Shown in pieces: positions 20,562-28,613 of a DNA stretch of 64,000 nt. The notes below the pieces were generated by a model. The model searched no databases. It was not told the origin of the DNA and was given only the letters and a program-made list of their open reading frames with translations. The position numbers were made by a program, and so were the translations under genes. Within the stretch, counting starts at the first letter, position 1; the number at the start of each line of letters is the position of its first letter. The stretch is taken from NCBI GenBank assembly GCA_902809985.1, contig CADDXC010000002.1, positions 310,001 to 374,000 of the forward strand. The letters run 5' to 3'. This stretch comes from Clostridiaceae bacterium BL-3. Lineage in GTDB: Bacteria; Bacillota; Clostridia; Clostridiales; Clostridiaceae.

Positions 20562-20924
20562 TTGAAGAATATAGAATATTATATGAATCTTAACTATAAG
20601 ATTGAAGTTATAAAAGACGAAGAAGGTGGATATGTATTAAAATATCCAGAATTAAAAGGATGCATTACTTGTGCAGATACAATTGACGAAGGGATAAATC
20701 TTTTAAATGATGCAAAAAGAAGTTGGCTTGAATCAGCACTTGAAGATGGAATGTTGATACCGGAACCACTGGAGGAAGAAAATTTTTCAGGACAGTTTAA
20801 ACTAAGGATGCCTAAATCACTTCATAAGGAATTAATGGAGAAATCTAAAGAAGAAGGTATAAGTATGAACCAATATTGTGTATATCTTTTAAGTAAAGGT
20901 GCAGGAATTCAAAGTAAAAGTTAA
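20562..20924 (+). CDS. hicB: HicB-type antitoxin
   Basis: 120 aa, TTG start behind AAGGAGGAG. The N-terminal partial RNase-H-like domain has YVLKYPELKGCITCADTIDE and NLLNDAKRSWLESAL. The C-terminal KLRMPKSLHKELMEKSKEEGIS..QYC is a ribbon-helix-helix DNA-binding domain. Neutralises HicA and represses the operon. It follows hicA by 76 bases. Confidence 0.9.
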   Translation: MKNIEYYMNLNYKIEVIKDEEGGYVLKYPELKGCITCADTIDEGINLLNDAKRSWLESALEDGMLIPEPLEEENFSGQFKLRMPKSLHKELMEKSKEEGISMNQYCVYLLSKGAGIQSKS

Positions 20925-20981
20925 TTAACAAAAAATCGTGAGACAAAAATGAGACAGATTTGATACAAAAGTGGAATAAAT

Positions 20982-21353
20982 TTGGGAAAAATCTTCGTAA
21001 GGATGATATATAATATAAATGAATTAAGAAAATTATGTATCCAAGGATTCACAGATTCCGAGGTTGCCAGGAAATTAAATTGTAAAAAAGATACTATTAA
21101 AAAGTGCATTCAAAGGAATTTTGGAAGTTTGAAAATAAAACATCAAGTTGCACTGATCCGCAGGCGTGAAGTGTTGAAAGCGGTAAACTATCAGGCGAAC
21201 AGATATATGGGAGATAGCACCTTTGTAAAAAAGAACAGATCCATATACAAGACAAAGCCTAATGGAGATATAATATTAAATAAAGAAGTCGCTCCGGTTG
21301 TTACATGGGACACGCCGAAAAGATTGGCAAATGAATATAAAGATAGATTTTAA
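20982..21353 (+). CDS. Helix-turn-helix phage-type protein
   Basis: 123 aa from TTG 20982; ATG 21003 (116 aa) is an alternative that matches the shorter N-terminus I expect for relatives, but it lacks a spaced ribosome site. GFTDSEVARKLNCKKDTIKKCIQ is a homeodomain-like helix-turn-helix (split here by residues about 23-45). The C-terminus NKEVAPVVTWDTPKRLANE is a recurrent ending in clostridial phage proteins. Target unknown. Confidence 0.65.
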   Translation: MGKIFVRMIYNINELRKLCIQGFTDSEVARKLNCKKDTIKKCIQRNFGSLKIKHQVALIRRREVLKAVNYQANRYMGDSTFVKKNRSIYKTKPNGDIILNKEVAPVVTWDTPKRLANEYKDRF

Positions 21354-21437
21354 TACCCTCAATAAATCTGTGGCTCCAGGGTTAAATGGGGCCTCCAATA
21401 TGGTTTATATGCCATAAATATAATTCCTATATCTTGT

Positions 21438-21472
21438 AAAAGACACCTGGCTTTTAGTTGGGTGTCTTTAAA
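21438..21472 (+). terminator. Terminator after the HTH gene
   Basis: AAAGACACC / GGTGTCTTT stem with a 13-base loop. Confidence 0.8.
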
Positions 21473-21488
21473 AATTCATAATATTTAT

Positions 21489-21760
21489 AAATAGTTAATT
21501 AATACGACACTAAGTTGTCACAAATACCATATATACTTATAAGTGTCCTAAGAAAATAGATGCTAGCGAAAAGGATTTTCATAAAGTTTAATTCCCAAAA
21601 TAAATAGTTTTTAAATATTGTCCCCTTTAAGAATAATAATTAGTGTCTGCGGTTGCAGGGCACTATAAACTTAAATGCAACCATCAGCAAATTCTTTATA
21701 AAATTGAACTCCCTTAAGATTATGAAATAGGCACTGTAAGATTAGTGCTTATTTTTGTTT
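21489..21760 (+). repeat. Non-coding element B, copy 1 (candidate structured RNA)
   Basis: Shares conserved blocks with 61977-62220: TAATACGACACTAAG, CATATATACTTA, CTGCGGTTGCAGG, TAAACTTAAATGCAACCA, TTCTTTATAAAATT and CTCCCTTAA. GGTTGCA can pair with TGCAACC, while CTGC-GGTT-GCAG forms an overlapping small hairpin, so two exclusive folds exist. It ends in an intrinsic terminator (AATAGGCACT/AGTGCTTATT plus T) with arms that differ from copy 2 yet still pair. No ORF. Confidence 0.7.
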
Positions 21761-21937
21761 TAAAGAATTTATTATTAAGTATGTACAAGTTATAATAGTT
21801 GCTCCTAATGAATAAATACCAATTAATATTTCAGAGTTATCATTGTTATTGGACAACAATCCTACAAGAATAAATGAACCATACATAAAAACTATAAAAC
21901 TTATAATCCATAAGAATATGTACTTTAGAATTTTCAT
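21749..21937 (-). CDS. Small membrane protein (62 aa)
   Basis: ATG at 21937 (AAGGAG ten bases upstream on the minus strand). Two hydrophobic segments, YIFLWIISFIVFMYGSFILV and IGIYSLGATIITCTYLII, separated by a short polar loop. Its end overlaps the terminator of element B. No family recognised. Confidence 0.55.
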   Translation of the reverse strand: MKILKYIFLWIISFIVFMYGSFILVGLLSNNNDNSEILIGIYSLGATIITCTYLIINSLKQK

Positions 21938-21988
21938 GAATGACAATCTCCTTTTTATTTAATCATAACATAAACAAAGGTGAGAGAT

Positions 21989-22132
21989 ATGGAAAAAGAA
22001 AAGCCCAAGAAGAAAAAATTAAATAAGAATGAGTCTGGGAGAGGCAAAGACCTCTCCTTTTTTGATATAGAAAAATTGATGCGGCATGACTGCTACCGGA
22101 GGGTCAAGGGTGCTATTAGGAGGGTGAGGTGA
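21989..22132 (+). CDS. Small basic phage-like protein (47 aa)
   Basis: ATG 21989 after AAGGTGAGAG. Lysine-rich start (MEKEKPKKKKLNKNES) and DIEKLMRHDCYRRVKGAIRR; small ORFs of this look stand in the late region of clostridial prophages. Ends five bases before the next start. Confidence 0.5.
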   Translation: MEKEKPKKKKLNKNESGRGKDLSFFDIEKLMRHDCYRRVKGAIRRVR

Positions 22133-22137
22133 AGAAA

Positions 22138-22299
22138 ATGGGAACAGAAAGTATAGACGTGTTATCAGATAAATATACTGAAATAGTTATTGAAACTGAT
22201 GAAGAAAATCCTACACCCATAACTGAAATAACAAATGAAGACGCTAATGTAGCTAATGGCTATAGGATAAGGCTAACTCCTAACTATGATAGAGATTAG
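22138..22299 (+). CDS. Small acidic phage-like protein (53 aa)
   Basis: ATG 22138 behind GAGGTGAAG, five bases after the previous stop. Acidic, ending GYRIRLTPNYDRD. Its place before a holin suggests a tail or late-operon protein of a decayed prophage. No family assigned. Confidence 0.5.
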   Translation: MGTESIDVLSDKYTEIVIETDEENPTPITEITNEDANVANGYRIRLTPNYDRD

Positions 22300-22483
22300 C
22301 CTTTTGGTGGAAACGGATTAGCGGTTCAGATAGATATGAAACAGCACAGGCGGTTTTAAATTTTATAAAAAATGGAGGCAAATAAAAAAAATAATTCTAA
22401 GAAATTTTCAGATTTTCCTGCCTATATTTCAAAAAGTGCATATATATTATATACACAGAGAAATAAAGTGGAGGGAATAAAGT

Positions 22484-22693
22484 ATGTATACTGATGAGGA
22501 AATAAAAGCAATCAAGAGAGATAGAGATCGAGCTAAACAGTTGAATATCTATTTACTGGCAAAATTATTGCAGATATATAAATCAGGTGCAACTCAGGAT
22601 ATTAAACGAATTATATCCATGGCTATTAAAAAAACTGGACTAGTTTATCCAGAATTATTTTCTATAATAAGTGAAAAACCAAATAAAGATTAA
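22484..22693 (+). CDS. Phage-like hypothetical protein (69 aa)
   Basis: ATG after GTGGAGGG. Predicted helical: DEEIKAIKRDRDRAKQLN and ATQDIKRIISMAIKKTGLVY. It lies 17 bases before the holin gene. Function unknown. Confidence 0.6.
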   Translation: MYTDEEIKAIKRDRDRAKQLNIYLLAKLLQIYKSGATQDIKRIISMAIKKTGLVYPELFSIISEKPNKD

Positions 22694-22710
22694 TTGGGAG
22701 GAATGTAAAA

Positions 22711-23346
22711 ATGTCAAGTACAACTATATTATTTATTGTTATAGGACTAGCTGTTGGAGTGGGAGCTACAGTATTGGTACTCCTGCCAGCTTTAAAGAGG
22801 AAGGGTGTTGACACTGGAGAGATATTGCAAAAGGTTGATGCCGGCCTGCAGGAGGTCAAAAAATATACTGATGCTGCAAAAGCTATAGTACCGGGCAACA
22901 AGTTTCTCAATATTTTAAGTATCATAGAAAAGTATGCAGAAATAGGTGTAGGACAAGCAGAACAGCTCAATATATCTTCACAGCTTCCAGCAGACCAGAG
23001 GAAAAAGAGTGCTGAGGATTATGTATATAGTGTACTTTAGAAGTTGGGTATAGAAGTTGATGACAATGTAAAGACCATAGTTTCCGGGGTAATTGAAAAC
23101 AAAGTATATGAGCTCAAAAGTCCAGAAGAGAAAAAGTCAGCTCAACAGACGGCAACTCAAACTCAAATATCGCAGCTTCAAACTCAAATATCGCAGCTTC
23201 AAACTCAAAATTCACAGCTCCAAAGTGAAAGAACAAAATTACAACAAGAGAATGAAGAATTGAAAAAGAAGGTTGCTGATATGCAGAGTATTATGGCTCC
23301 TGTGCAAGAAGCAACTAATACGGCTCCAGCACAGCCAGCACAATAA
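22711..23346 (+). pseudogene. LLH-family phage holin interrupted by an in-frame TAG
   Basis: A membrane segment (residues about 5-25), the region GEILQKVDAGLQEVKKYTDAAKAI and the SAEDYVYSVL..LGIEVDD motif match LLH-type holins. TAG at 23038-23040 splits the frame exactly between YSVL and KLGIEVDD; the same frame then continues to 23346 with no other stop (total 211 codons). The second half holds a coiled coil of QLQTQISQLQTQ repeats and a Pro/Ala/Gln tail. Most likely a point nonsense mutation; a TTG at 23044 could reinitiate, and readthrough cannot be excluded. AGGAGG precedes ATG 22711. Confidence 0.75.
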
Positions 23347-23351
23347 ATTTA

Positions 23352-23388
23352 GCCCTAGAGCGGAAGACTGCTTTAGGGCGTACTTTTT
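23352..23388 (+). terminator. Terminator after the holin region
   Basis: GCCCTAGAGC / GCTTTAGGGC stem followed by a T-rich run. Confidence 0.8.
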
Positions 23389-23552
23389 ATTTGTTATGAT
23401 TACTGTTATTAATATATTTTTTAAAATTTTAGTATAATTTTTGAAGATAAATAAAATTAATACCACAAAATATGATTTAAAATAATAAATTGTGATATAA
23501 TATATTCAAAAGAAGCCGTTACGGTTTTAATTTAAAGTTTATATTTTTAGCT

Positions 23553-23597
23553 AATTAAAAATGCACTACTTGGAGAAGGGTGCATTTTTAATTTTTT
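23553..23597. terminator. Bidirectional terminator at the toxin-like gene end
   Basis: A 14-bp perfect stem (AATTAAAAATGCAC at 23553 with GTGCATTTTTAATT at 23580) ends in T on the plus strand and serves the minus-strand small gene too. A plus-strand RNA from the TATAAT box at 23496 would end here and overlap the 3' end of the minus gene. Confidence 0.75.
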
Positions 23598-23773
23598 GAG
23601 CTATTTTCTTTATCACTATCTGCAGTAATAGATATTTCATTATTACTGTGTTTAGAGCTGTTCTTGTATTTAAGAATGGCTCTTTCTTTTAAGTATGCAA
23701 GCATAGCAAAAATACCAACTATACTCACTATTGTAACGCATACTATAGATGTAATAGTAATAGAATCACTCAT
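23588..23773 (-). CDS. Small single-span membrane protein, putative type I toxin
   Basis: 61 aa. Residues about 6-28 (TSIVCVTIVSIVGIFAMLAYL) form one membrane segment followed by basic KERAILKYKN and a polar tail. The ribosome site AGAGGGGGTGAC can pair with GTCACCCTC about 70 bases upstream in its leader (repeat C), which would hide it. The 3' end is overlapped by a possible antisense RNA. That layout resembles type I toxin-antitoxin loci such as TxpA/RatA; the peptide is longer than most such toxins. Confidence 0.5.
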   Translation of the reverse strand: MSDSITITSIVCVTIVSIVGIFAMLAYLKERAILKYKNSSKHSNNEISITADSDKENSSKN

Positions 23774-23785
23774 TTATGTCACCCC

Positions 23786-23868
23786 CTCTGTTGTCAGATT
23801 AACCGCAACGACTTCTTGGGAGAGATAAAATCCCGGAGGGTGACTAGCTAAAAACATCCTTATTCTCC
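23786..23868 (-). repeat. Leader repeat C, copy 1
   Basis: About 83 bases repeated at 28614-28695 with few changes. On the minus strand it forms the untranslated leader of the 61-aa gene and carries GTCACCCTC, the proposed anti-ribosome-site sequence. GGGAGAGATAAA(A/G)TCCC-like segments can form a local hairpin. Confidence 0.7.
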
Positions 23869-23991
23869 TGATAATTATTATAGCATAAATTTTAACCATG
23901 AATCTATATTTATGAAGGTTATCCATATTCTACCTTGATATAGAACATATGTTCGTATATAATAGTATTATCTGGACCATAGGAGGTATAT

Positions 23992-24747
23992 ATGAATAGT
24001 TTTATAAATTGGATAGGTGGAAAGAAATTATTCAGGAAGGAGATAGTCAAACGATTTCCCGAAAGTTTCAATAGATACATAGAAGTGTTTGGAGGTGCAG
24101 CATGGGTATTGTTTTCAAAAGATAAACTGGCCAGCGTGGAAGTATACAACGATATAAATGGGGACCTGGTGAATTTATTCAGGTGCGTTAAATTCCATTG
24201 TGGAGAGTTGCAGAGGGAACTTTCATTCATGTTGAATTCAAGGGAAGTATTTTATGATTTCGCAAGTCAGTATAACACTAGAGGTATGACGGATATTCAG
24301 AGAGCAGCACGTTTCTTCATGTTGATTAAGACAAGCTATGGAAGCGACCACAGATCCTATGGATGTGTAAAGAAAAATGTAAATGTGATGATTAAATATC
24401 TTACTGATATTCAGGAAAGACTCTCTGATGTGGTGATTGAAGATAAAGATTTTGAGGATCTACTTAGAATATATGATAAGAAAGATGCACTTATATACCT
24501 GGACCCGCCTTACTATGGTACTGAAAAATACTATCAGGTCCAATTTTCAGAAGAGGATCATGTGAGGTTATGCGATTGCCTGAAGAAAGTAAAAGGAAAA
24601 TTCATTCTTTCTTATAACGATTGTGAATTTGCGAAGCATTTATACAAGGATTTCAAGATAGATGAGGTTCAGAGAAATCATAATTTTGTAGGAAAATACA
24701 AGGATAAAGAGCATAGATACAGTGAATTGATTATTAGGAATTATTAA
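23992..24747 (+). CDS. D12-class DNA adenine methyltransferase (phage type)
   Basis: 251 aa. FINWIGGKKLFRKEIVKRFP is the FxGxK cofactor motif, YIEVFGGAAWVLFSKD and VEVYNDINGDLVNLFRC follow, and YLDPPYYGTEKYY holds the catalytic DPPY. Methylates adenine N6, probably in a short site of unknown sequence. AGGAGG before ATG. Solitary, no nuclease beside it, typical of prophage methylases. Confidence 0.9.
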   Translation: MNSFINWIGGKKLFRKEIVKRFPESFNRYIEVFGGAAWVLFSKDKLASVEVYNDINGDLVNLFRCVKFHCGELQRELSFMLNSREVFYDFASQYNTRGMTDIQRAARFFMLIKTSYGSDHRSYGCVKKNVNVMIKYLTDIQERLSDVVIEDKDFEDLLRIYDKKDALIYLDPPYYGTEKYYQVQFSEEDHVRLCDCLKKVKGKFILSYNDCEFAKHLYKDFKIDEVQRNHNFVGKYKDKEHRYSELIIRNY

Positions 24748-24804
24748 CATTGTAAATAAATTGCTCTGGTGAATCCAAGGCTTTTTAAAATAGTACTTAC
24801 AACT

Positions 24805-24838
24805 AATAACCCCCAGCCCAAAGCTGGAGGTTATTTTG
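24805..24838 (+). terminator. Terminator after the methylase
   Basis: AATAACCCCCAGC / GCTGGAGGTTATT stem followed by TTTTG. Confidence 0.8.
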
Positions 24839-25040
24839 TAATTGCATAAGATTGGGAATTTAAAATGCTATCTTTTAGTAGTATACCCCAAATATATTAT
24901 TATATTCTTTAAAAGAAGCTCCAGTAATTAGCCAGAGCTTCTATATTAGATCAAAAAAGATCTAAAAAAAATAGACATCAATAATTATATCCTAAATACA
25001 ATATTATATCTATACTATTGATATATTCCTTTATAATTTA

Positions 25041-25140
25041 TTGATTTTTTACAAATATGTGGTAAAATACAAATGAAACAATTAATTAAAACTTATGGTG
25101 TTGAGGGTTCCTATTTATTAGGGACTCTTATCCCCCTTAA
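25041..25140 (+). ncRNA. Candidate small RNA unit 1
   Basis: TTGATT, 16 bases, TAAAAT (25041-25068) begin a unit ending with the hairpin GGGTTCCTA/TAGGGACTC near 25105. The promoter text TTGATTTTTTACAAATA..TGGTAAAATA recurs about 110 bases on. Confidence 0.4.
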
Positions 25141-25149
25141 AGTGAATGT

Positions 25150-25275
25150 TGATTTTTTACAAATACATGGTAAAATATAGAAGTAAGGTTCTTAAATGAT
25201 CCTCTTTGTTTCTAAACCAATCAATACCTCATATTATTAAGAGCCCCTAGCCTATAGGGGTTTCTTCTCTGCTTA
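25150..25275 (+). ncRNA. Candidate small RNA unit 2
   Basis: A near copy of the unit 1 promoter (TTGATTTTTTACAAATAC, TGGTAAAATATAG) precedes about 70 bases without an ORF and the hairpin CCCCTAGCCTATAGGGG followed by TTTCTTCTCT. Confidence 0.4.
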
Positions 25276-25436
25276 TTATTTTAACAAAAAGGGCGTAATT
25301 CTCCTATTTTCTATAAGTTGGATATGAATAGTCCTTGTTATTTTAGGTTCGATACCTAAAATAATAACTACTTGACGAATTATTATATATGATGTATTCT
25401 AAAATCAGTGGTAAATATATAAATGAGGTAAAATAA

Positions 25437-25835
25437 ATGGATTTAGATACAAATAATCATTCAGTATTTTTGCTAAATTATCATTTGGTATTGGTTGTTA
25501 AATATAGGAGAAAAGTAATAAATGATAAAATATCAAATAGGCTAAAGGGAATATTTGAGTATATATGCCCTAAATACAATATTACTTTATGCGAATGGAA
25601 TCATGATAAAGACCATGTACACCTTTTGTTTAGAGGATCACCAAATACAAATATATCAAAATTTATAAATGCTTATAAGAGTGCCAGCAGCAGACTTATA
25701 AAAAAAGAGTTTCCATCAATAAAAAAACAATTATGGAAAGAGTACTTCTGGAGTAAAAGTTATTGTCTTATAACAACTGGCGGTGCTCCAATTGATATAG
25801 TTAAGGAGTACATAGAAAATCAAGGAATGAAATGA
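25437..25835 (+). CDS. tnpA: IS200/IS605 TnpA, Y1 HUH transposase
   Basis: 132 aa. HDKDHVHLLF supplies the HUH metal site and IVKEYIENQG the catalytic tyrosine. YHLVLVVKYRRKV is the family opening. Cuts and joins single-stranded transposon ends at hairpins. ATG 25437 after GAGGT. It ends ten bases before tnpB. Confidence 0.94.
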   Translation: MDLDTNNHSVFLLNYHLVLVVKYRRKVINDKISNRLKGIFEYICPKYNITLCEWNHDKDHVHLLFRGSPNTNISKFINAYKSASSRLIKKEFPSIKKQLWKEYFWSKSYCLITTGGAPIDIVKEYIENQGMK

Positions 25836-25844
25836 GGTGAAAAT

Positions 25845-26933
25845 GTGTTAAAAGCCTATAAATACAGGATTTATCCGAACAAAGAACAAAAATTGTATTT
25901 TGCTGGAACTTTTGGCTGTGTCAGATTTATATATAACAAAATGCTGGCTGATAGAATTAAATCATACAAGGAAAACAAAGATTTGGATATTAAAAAGATT
26001 AAGTATCCTACCCCGGCACAGTATAAAAAAGAATTTGAATGGCTTAAAGAAGTTGACAGTCTTGCTCTGGCAAATGCTCAAATGGATCTAAATAAAGCAT
26101 ATAAAAATTTCTTTAGAGATAAATCAATAGGTTTCCCTAAATTCAAAAGTAAGAAAAGTAACTATAACAGTTATACAACCAATAATCAAAATGGAACAGT
26201 TTATATCAAAGATGAACATATTAAATTACCTAAATTAAAATCCATGATAAAGATAAAACAGCACAGGGAATTCAACGGAATAATTAAATCATGTACTGTA
26301 TCACAGGTTCCGAGTGGTAAATATTTTATATCTATACTGGTTAATTGTGAGATTAAAAAGCTGCCTGAAGTAAGTAAAAAAATAGGAATAGATATGGGGC
26401 TAAAAGAATTTGCAATATGTTCAGATGGATATAGAGAGGCCAACCCAAAATATCTGAGAAAATCAGAAAAAAGGCTTGTCAAACTTCAAAGGGACCTGTC
26501 AAGGAAGAAAAAAGGCAGTAATAACAGAAAAAAAACTAGATTAAAATTATCTAAATTACACGAGAAGATAGTGAATCAAAGGGCAGACTTCTTAAATAAG
26601 TTATCAATAAAACTAATCAGAGAAAACCAATCTATAGTTATTGAGGACTTAAAAGTTAAAAATATGCAGCAGAATCACAGGCTGGCAAAGGCAATAAGCG
26701 AAGCAAGCTGGAGTGAATTCAGAAGAATGCTGGAATACAAGGCTGGATGGTATGGCAGAAAAATAATAGTGGCACCCGGTAATTATGCAAGTAGTCAATT
26801 ATGTTCAGTTTGTGGATACAAGAATAGAGAAGTAAAAAATCTTGCACTCAGGGAATGGACCTGTCCTAAATGTGACACACACCATGACAGGGATATAAAC
26901 GCCAGCAAAAATCTGCTGAAATTAGCCATATAA
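25845..26933 (+). CDS. tnpB: TnpB RNA-guided nuclease of IS605
   Basis: 362 aa, GTG start behind GAGGTG. The N-terminal helix-turn-helix opens [15 protein letters not shown]. RuvC-like catalytic residues lie in [11 protein letters not shown] (Asp), [11 protein letters not shown] (Glu) and [16 protein letters not shown] (Asp); the zinc ribbon is CSVCGY..CPKC. TnpB proteins cut DNA beside the transposon motif using an RNA from the element's right end, helping it persist. All catalytic residues are present. Confidence 0.93.
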   Translation: MLKAYKYRIYPNKEQKLYFAGTFGCVRFIYNKMLADRIKSYKENKDLDIKKIKYPTPAQYKKEFEWLKEVDSLALANAQMDLNKAYKNFFRDKSIGFPKFKSKKSNYNSYTTNNQNGTVYIKDEHIKLPKLKSMIKIKQHREFNGIIKSCTVSQVPSGKYFISILVNCEIKKLPEVSKKIGIDMGLKEFAICSDGYREANPKYLRKSEKRLVKLQRDLSRKKKGSNNRKKTRLKLSKLHEKIVNQRADFLNKLSIKLIRENQSIVIEDLKVKNMQQNHRLAKAISEASWSEFRRMLEYKAGWYGRKIIVAPGNYASSQLCSVCGYKNREVKNLALREWTCPKCDTHHDRDINASKNLLKLAI

Positions 26934-27041
26934 TTTTGGCAATACACTGAGGTTGGTTCGACCTTTAGAGCTTAGGTAAACTTGTTCCATTAGGAATATT
27001 GACTAAGAAGCCATCCGCTTCTATAAGTGGTGGCAGTTCAC
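26870..27041 (+). ncRNA. Probable omega RNA region at the IS605 right end
   Basis: The sequence from the tnpB 3' end to the right-end hairpin (27010-27034) and TTCAC is where TnpB guide RNAs are encoded in related elements. The guide would then be flanking DNA starting near 27042. Placement is by analogy; the 5' end is not visible. Confidence 0.5.
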
Positions 27042-27219
27042 GTTTGTTCACATAAATATAAAAAATACATTAGGCTAGTATCTTTTAATCATTACCATTA
27101 TTATGCTATAATGTATTTAATAGTAATGATTCATGTTATATAGAATTACCCCTTTCTATCATTACTGTATGGGTGGTTACAGGGATGACAGGTTGGCACA
27201 ATGGGAGGGGGTAATGTGA

Positions 27220-27414
27220 ATGAACTTTTTCTTCCTGTGCATTGTAGTGCTTTCAATTACCGAGATATTGAGTTTATGTATTATTTCGGTTTTCTGCTAC
27301 AAGCAAGATAAGATTAAAATGTTTTTTGAAAGCAAGACCGGTATTTCAAAGGATAAGATTTTGACAGATGTTAAAGTTAAAATAGATGAACCAAAAAATG
27401 AAAACAACAAGTAA
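27220..27414 (+). CDS. Small single-span membrane protein, putative type I toxin
   Basis: 64 aa. N-terminal hydrophobic segment (residues 2-26, LCIVVLSITEILSLCIISVF) and a charged tail. ATG 27220 has GGGAGGGGG eight bases upstream; CCCCTTTC about 55 bases earlier could mask it. A bidirectional hairpin (CAAGTAACTT/AAGTTACTTG, 27409-27435) closes the gene, and AT-rich TATAAT boxes on the minus strand near 27520 could drive an antisense RNA over its end. Same layout as the locus at 23588. Confidence 0.45.
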   Translation: MNFFFLCIVVLSITEILSLCIISVFCYKQDKIKMFFESKTGISKDKILTDVKVKIDEPKNENNK

Positions 27415-27764
27415 CTTTTGGGAGAAGTTACTTGCTTATATATAGGTTCTTTCTCGTATAACATGATTTTGTGAATTTACAATTTCTCTGTAATCACTCG
27501 CCTACATACCTTATTATTATATTATAAATAGAACAAAAAATACACTCTTTTATAGCATTTTTATTATTTTTAACAATTTAATAATTACTAAATTGTTAAC
27601 GCTAGAAAAAATAAAACCCTACAAGGTGGCTAATTAATTTGCAATCAATAAACCTCCAGTGTAAAAAGCTGGAGGTACTTAGTTATAGAACTAATAAAAT
27701 GAAGAAATTTATTAATTAATAATATGTCCATAAAATATTAAATTATTCTTAATATTTAGACTAT

Positions 27765-27935
27765 TGTTTTTCCTTATTATAATGGTAAAATATAGATAAC
27801 AAAAACATAATTATATGGTAGTAAAGGAATTCCTCTCTAAGAAGTAAGAAGTTAATACTTAATTATGTGCCATTTATAAACGCCTCGCAAAATGGTTTAG
27901 GGCTCCTATAAAATAGGAACCCATTTCTTTTCTGC
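27765..27935 (+). ncRNA. Candidate small RNA unit 3
   Basis: The -10-like text ATGGTAAAATATAG at 27781 matches units 1 and 2; about 120 bases later the hairpin GGGCTCCTAT/ATAGGAACCC is followed by a T-rich run. Its terminator resembles unit 1's in sequence. Confidence 0.35.
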
Positions 27936-28080
27936 CGTCAAAAATAAGGAAGGATGGTTCAACGATTATGGGGCGTATAATTTAGGAGAAGTACTGCTTA
28001 CTTCTGATGAAAATGGAAATAAATTAATTGATAGTTTAGATAATCAATTCAAGGTTAGGATGATGGTGCCGAAAGGCTAA
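27915..28080 (+). pseudogene. Gene remnant, about 50 codons
   Basis: An open frame without start reads ..KEGWFNDYGAYNLGEVLL.. and ends FKVRMMVPKG before TAA at 28078. Composition and codons look like real coding sequence, so it may be the C-terminus of a lost protein. Family not recognised. Confidence 0.35.
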
Positions 28081-28117
28081 AGATAGCTTATTTTAGAGGG
28101 ATCTATTTAAAAATAGA

Positions 28118-28152
28118 ATAAAAGCTCATCTGATATTTAGATGAGCTTTTAT
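28118..28152 (+). terminator. Intrinsic terminator
   Basis: ATAAAAGCTCATCT / AGATGAGCTTTTAT, seven-base loop. Confidence 0.8.
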
Positions 28153-28339
28153 CCTATTGTATTGTCTGGTTCCTAGGTATAAGAGATTGTATAATTATAT
28201 ACTTACCTCATGTTTTATTGTATATATTAAATGTCAAAATAATATGTGAAAACCCAAAATGCCCCATAAATATTGCAAAGTCAGGGATAGGAAAAATGAG
28301 AAACACAAAGAAAGGCGTAGTTTAGCTGTTAAATGAGTT

Positions 28340-28576
28340 TTGGAGAAATCTGAAGATAGAAGACCATCACAAAAAGAAGTTTATATGAAATATGGTCGTG
28401 GCATAATAACACATGCAAAAGCTGAAAACATAAAGATTTATAAGGTTGAGTATACAGTTGAATATAAAAAAGATGGTGTTGGTCCTGAAGACAGTGGGAA
28501 AGATATTAAATGGTGCACACTTATTAGAAAAGACAAGAATTCGCCTTGGTTAATTGACGAAATTGGAGAGGGTTAA
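28340..28576 (+). CDS. Short DUF4829-like fragment
   Basis: 78 aa from TTG 28340, no convincing ribosome site. IKIYKVEYTVEYKKDG, DIKWCTLIRKD and SPWLIDEIGEG match the C-terminal end of DUF4829-type lipoprotein domains, which normally follow a signal peptide and a longer N-terminus absent here. Probably a remnant. Confidence 0.5.
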   Translation: MEKSEDRRPSQKEVYMKYGRGIITHAKAENIKIYKVEYTVEYKKDGVGPEDSGKDIKWCTLIRKDKNSPWLIDEIGEG

Positions 28577-28613
28577 TTGATAAAAAGAGTTTTGGGGAAA
28601 TTCAGAACTCTTT

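Larger units (their letters stand above)
24748..25436. other. Gene-free stretch with terminators and small-transcript cassettes
   Basis: No credible ORF. It holds the methylase terminator, a second hairpin (AGAAGCTC/GAGCTTCT, 24913-24941), two promoter-terminator units and the left end of the IS605 element. Confidence 0.6.
25330..27041 (+). mobile_element. IS200/IS605-family insertion sequence with tnpA and tnpB
   Basis: Both genes in the usual order lie between subterminal hairpins: left TTATTTTAGGT/ACCTAAAATAA (25338-25364) and right GCCATCCGCTT/AAGTGGTGGC with one bulge (27010-27034). The right end is followed by TTCAC at 27037, the expected kind of cleavage tetranucleotide. Ends are approximate; this family has no inverted repeats or target duplication. 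Both genes look intact. Confidence 0.85.
27415..28339. other. Gene-free stretch: terminators, one small-transcript unit, one gene remnant
   Basis: The bidirectional hairpin at 27409-27435, a second one (ACCTCCAG/CTGGAGGT, 27652-27676), an sRNA-like unit, a decayed reading frame and a terminator at 28118 are all it holds. No intact ORF seen. Confidence 0.6.

Noticed and set aside
21500..21516. TAATACGACACTAAG resembles a T7-type phage promoter (also at 61988)
   Set aside because: Only the first half matches TAATACGACTCACTATA; the rest differs, no phage RNA polymerase gene is present, and it is part of element B's conserved text.
23160..23230. Short tandem repeats in the holin 3' half considered as a CRISPR or ncRNA repeat
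   Set aside because: The unit is 21 bases, in frame, and encodes coiled-coil heptads; no spacers.
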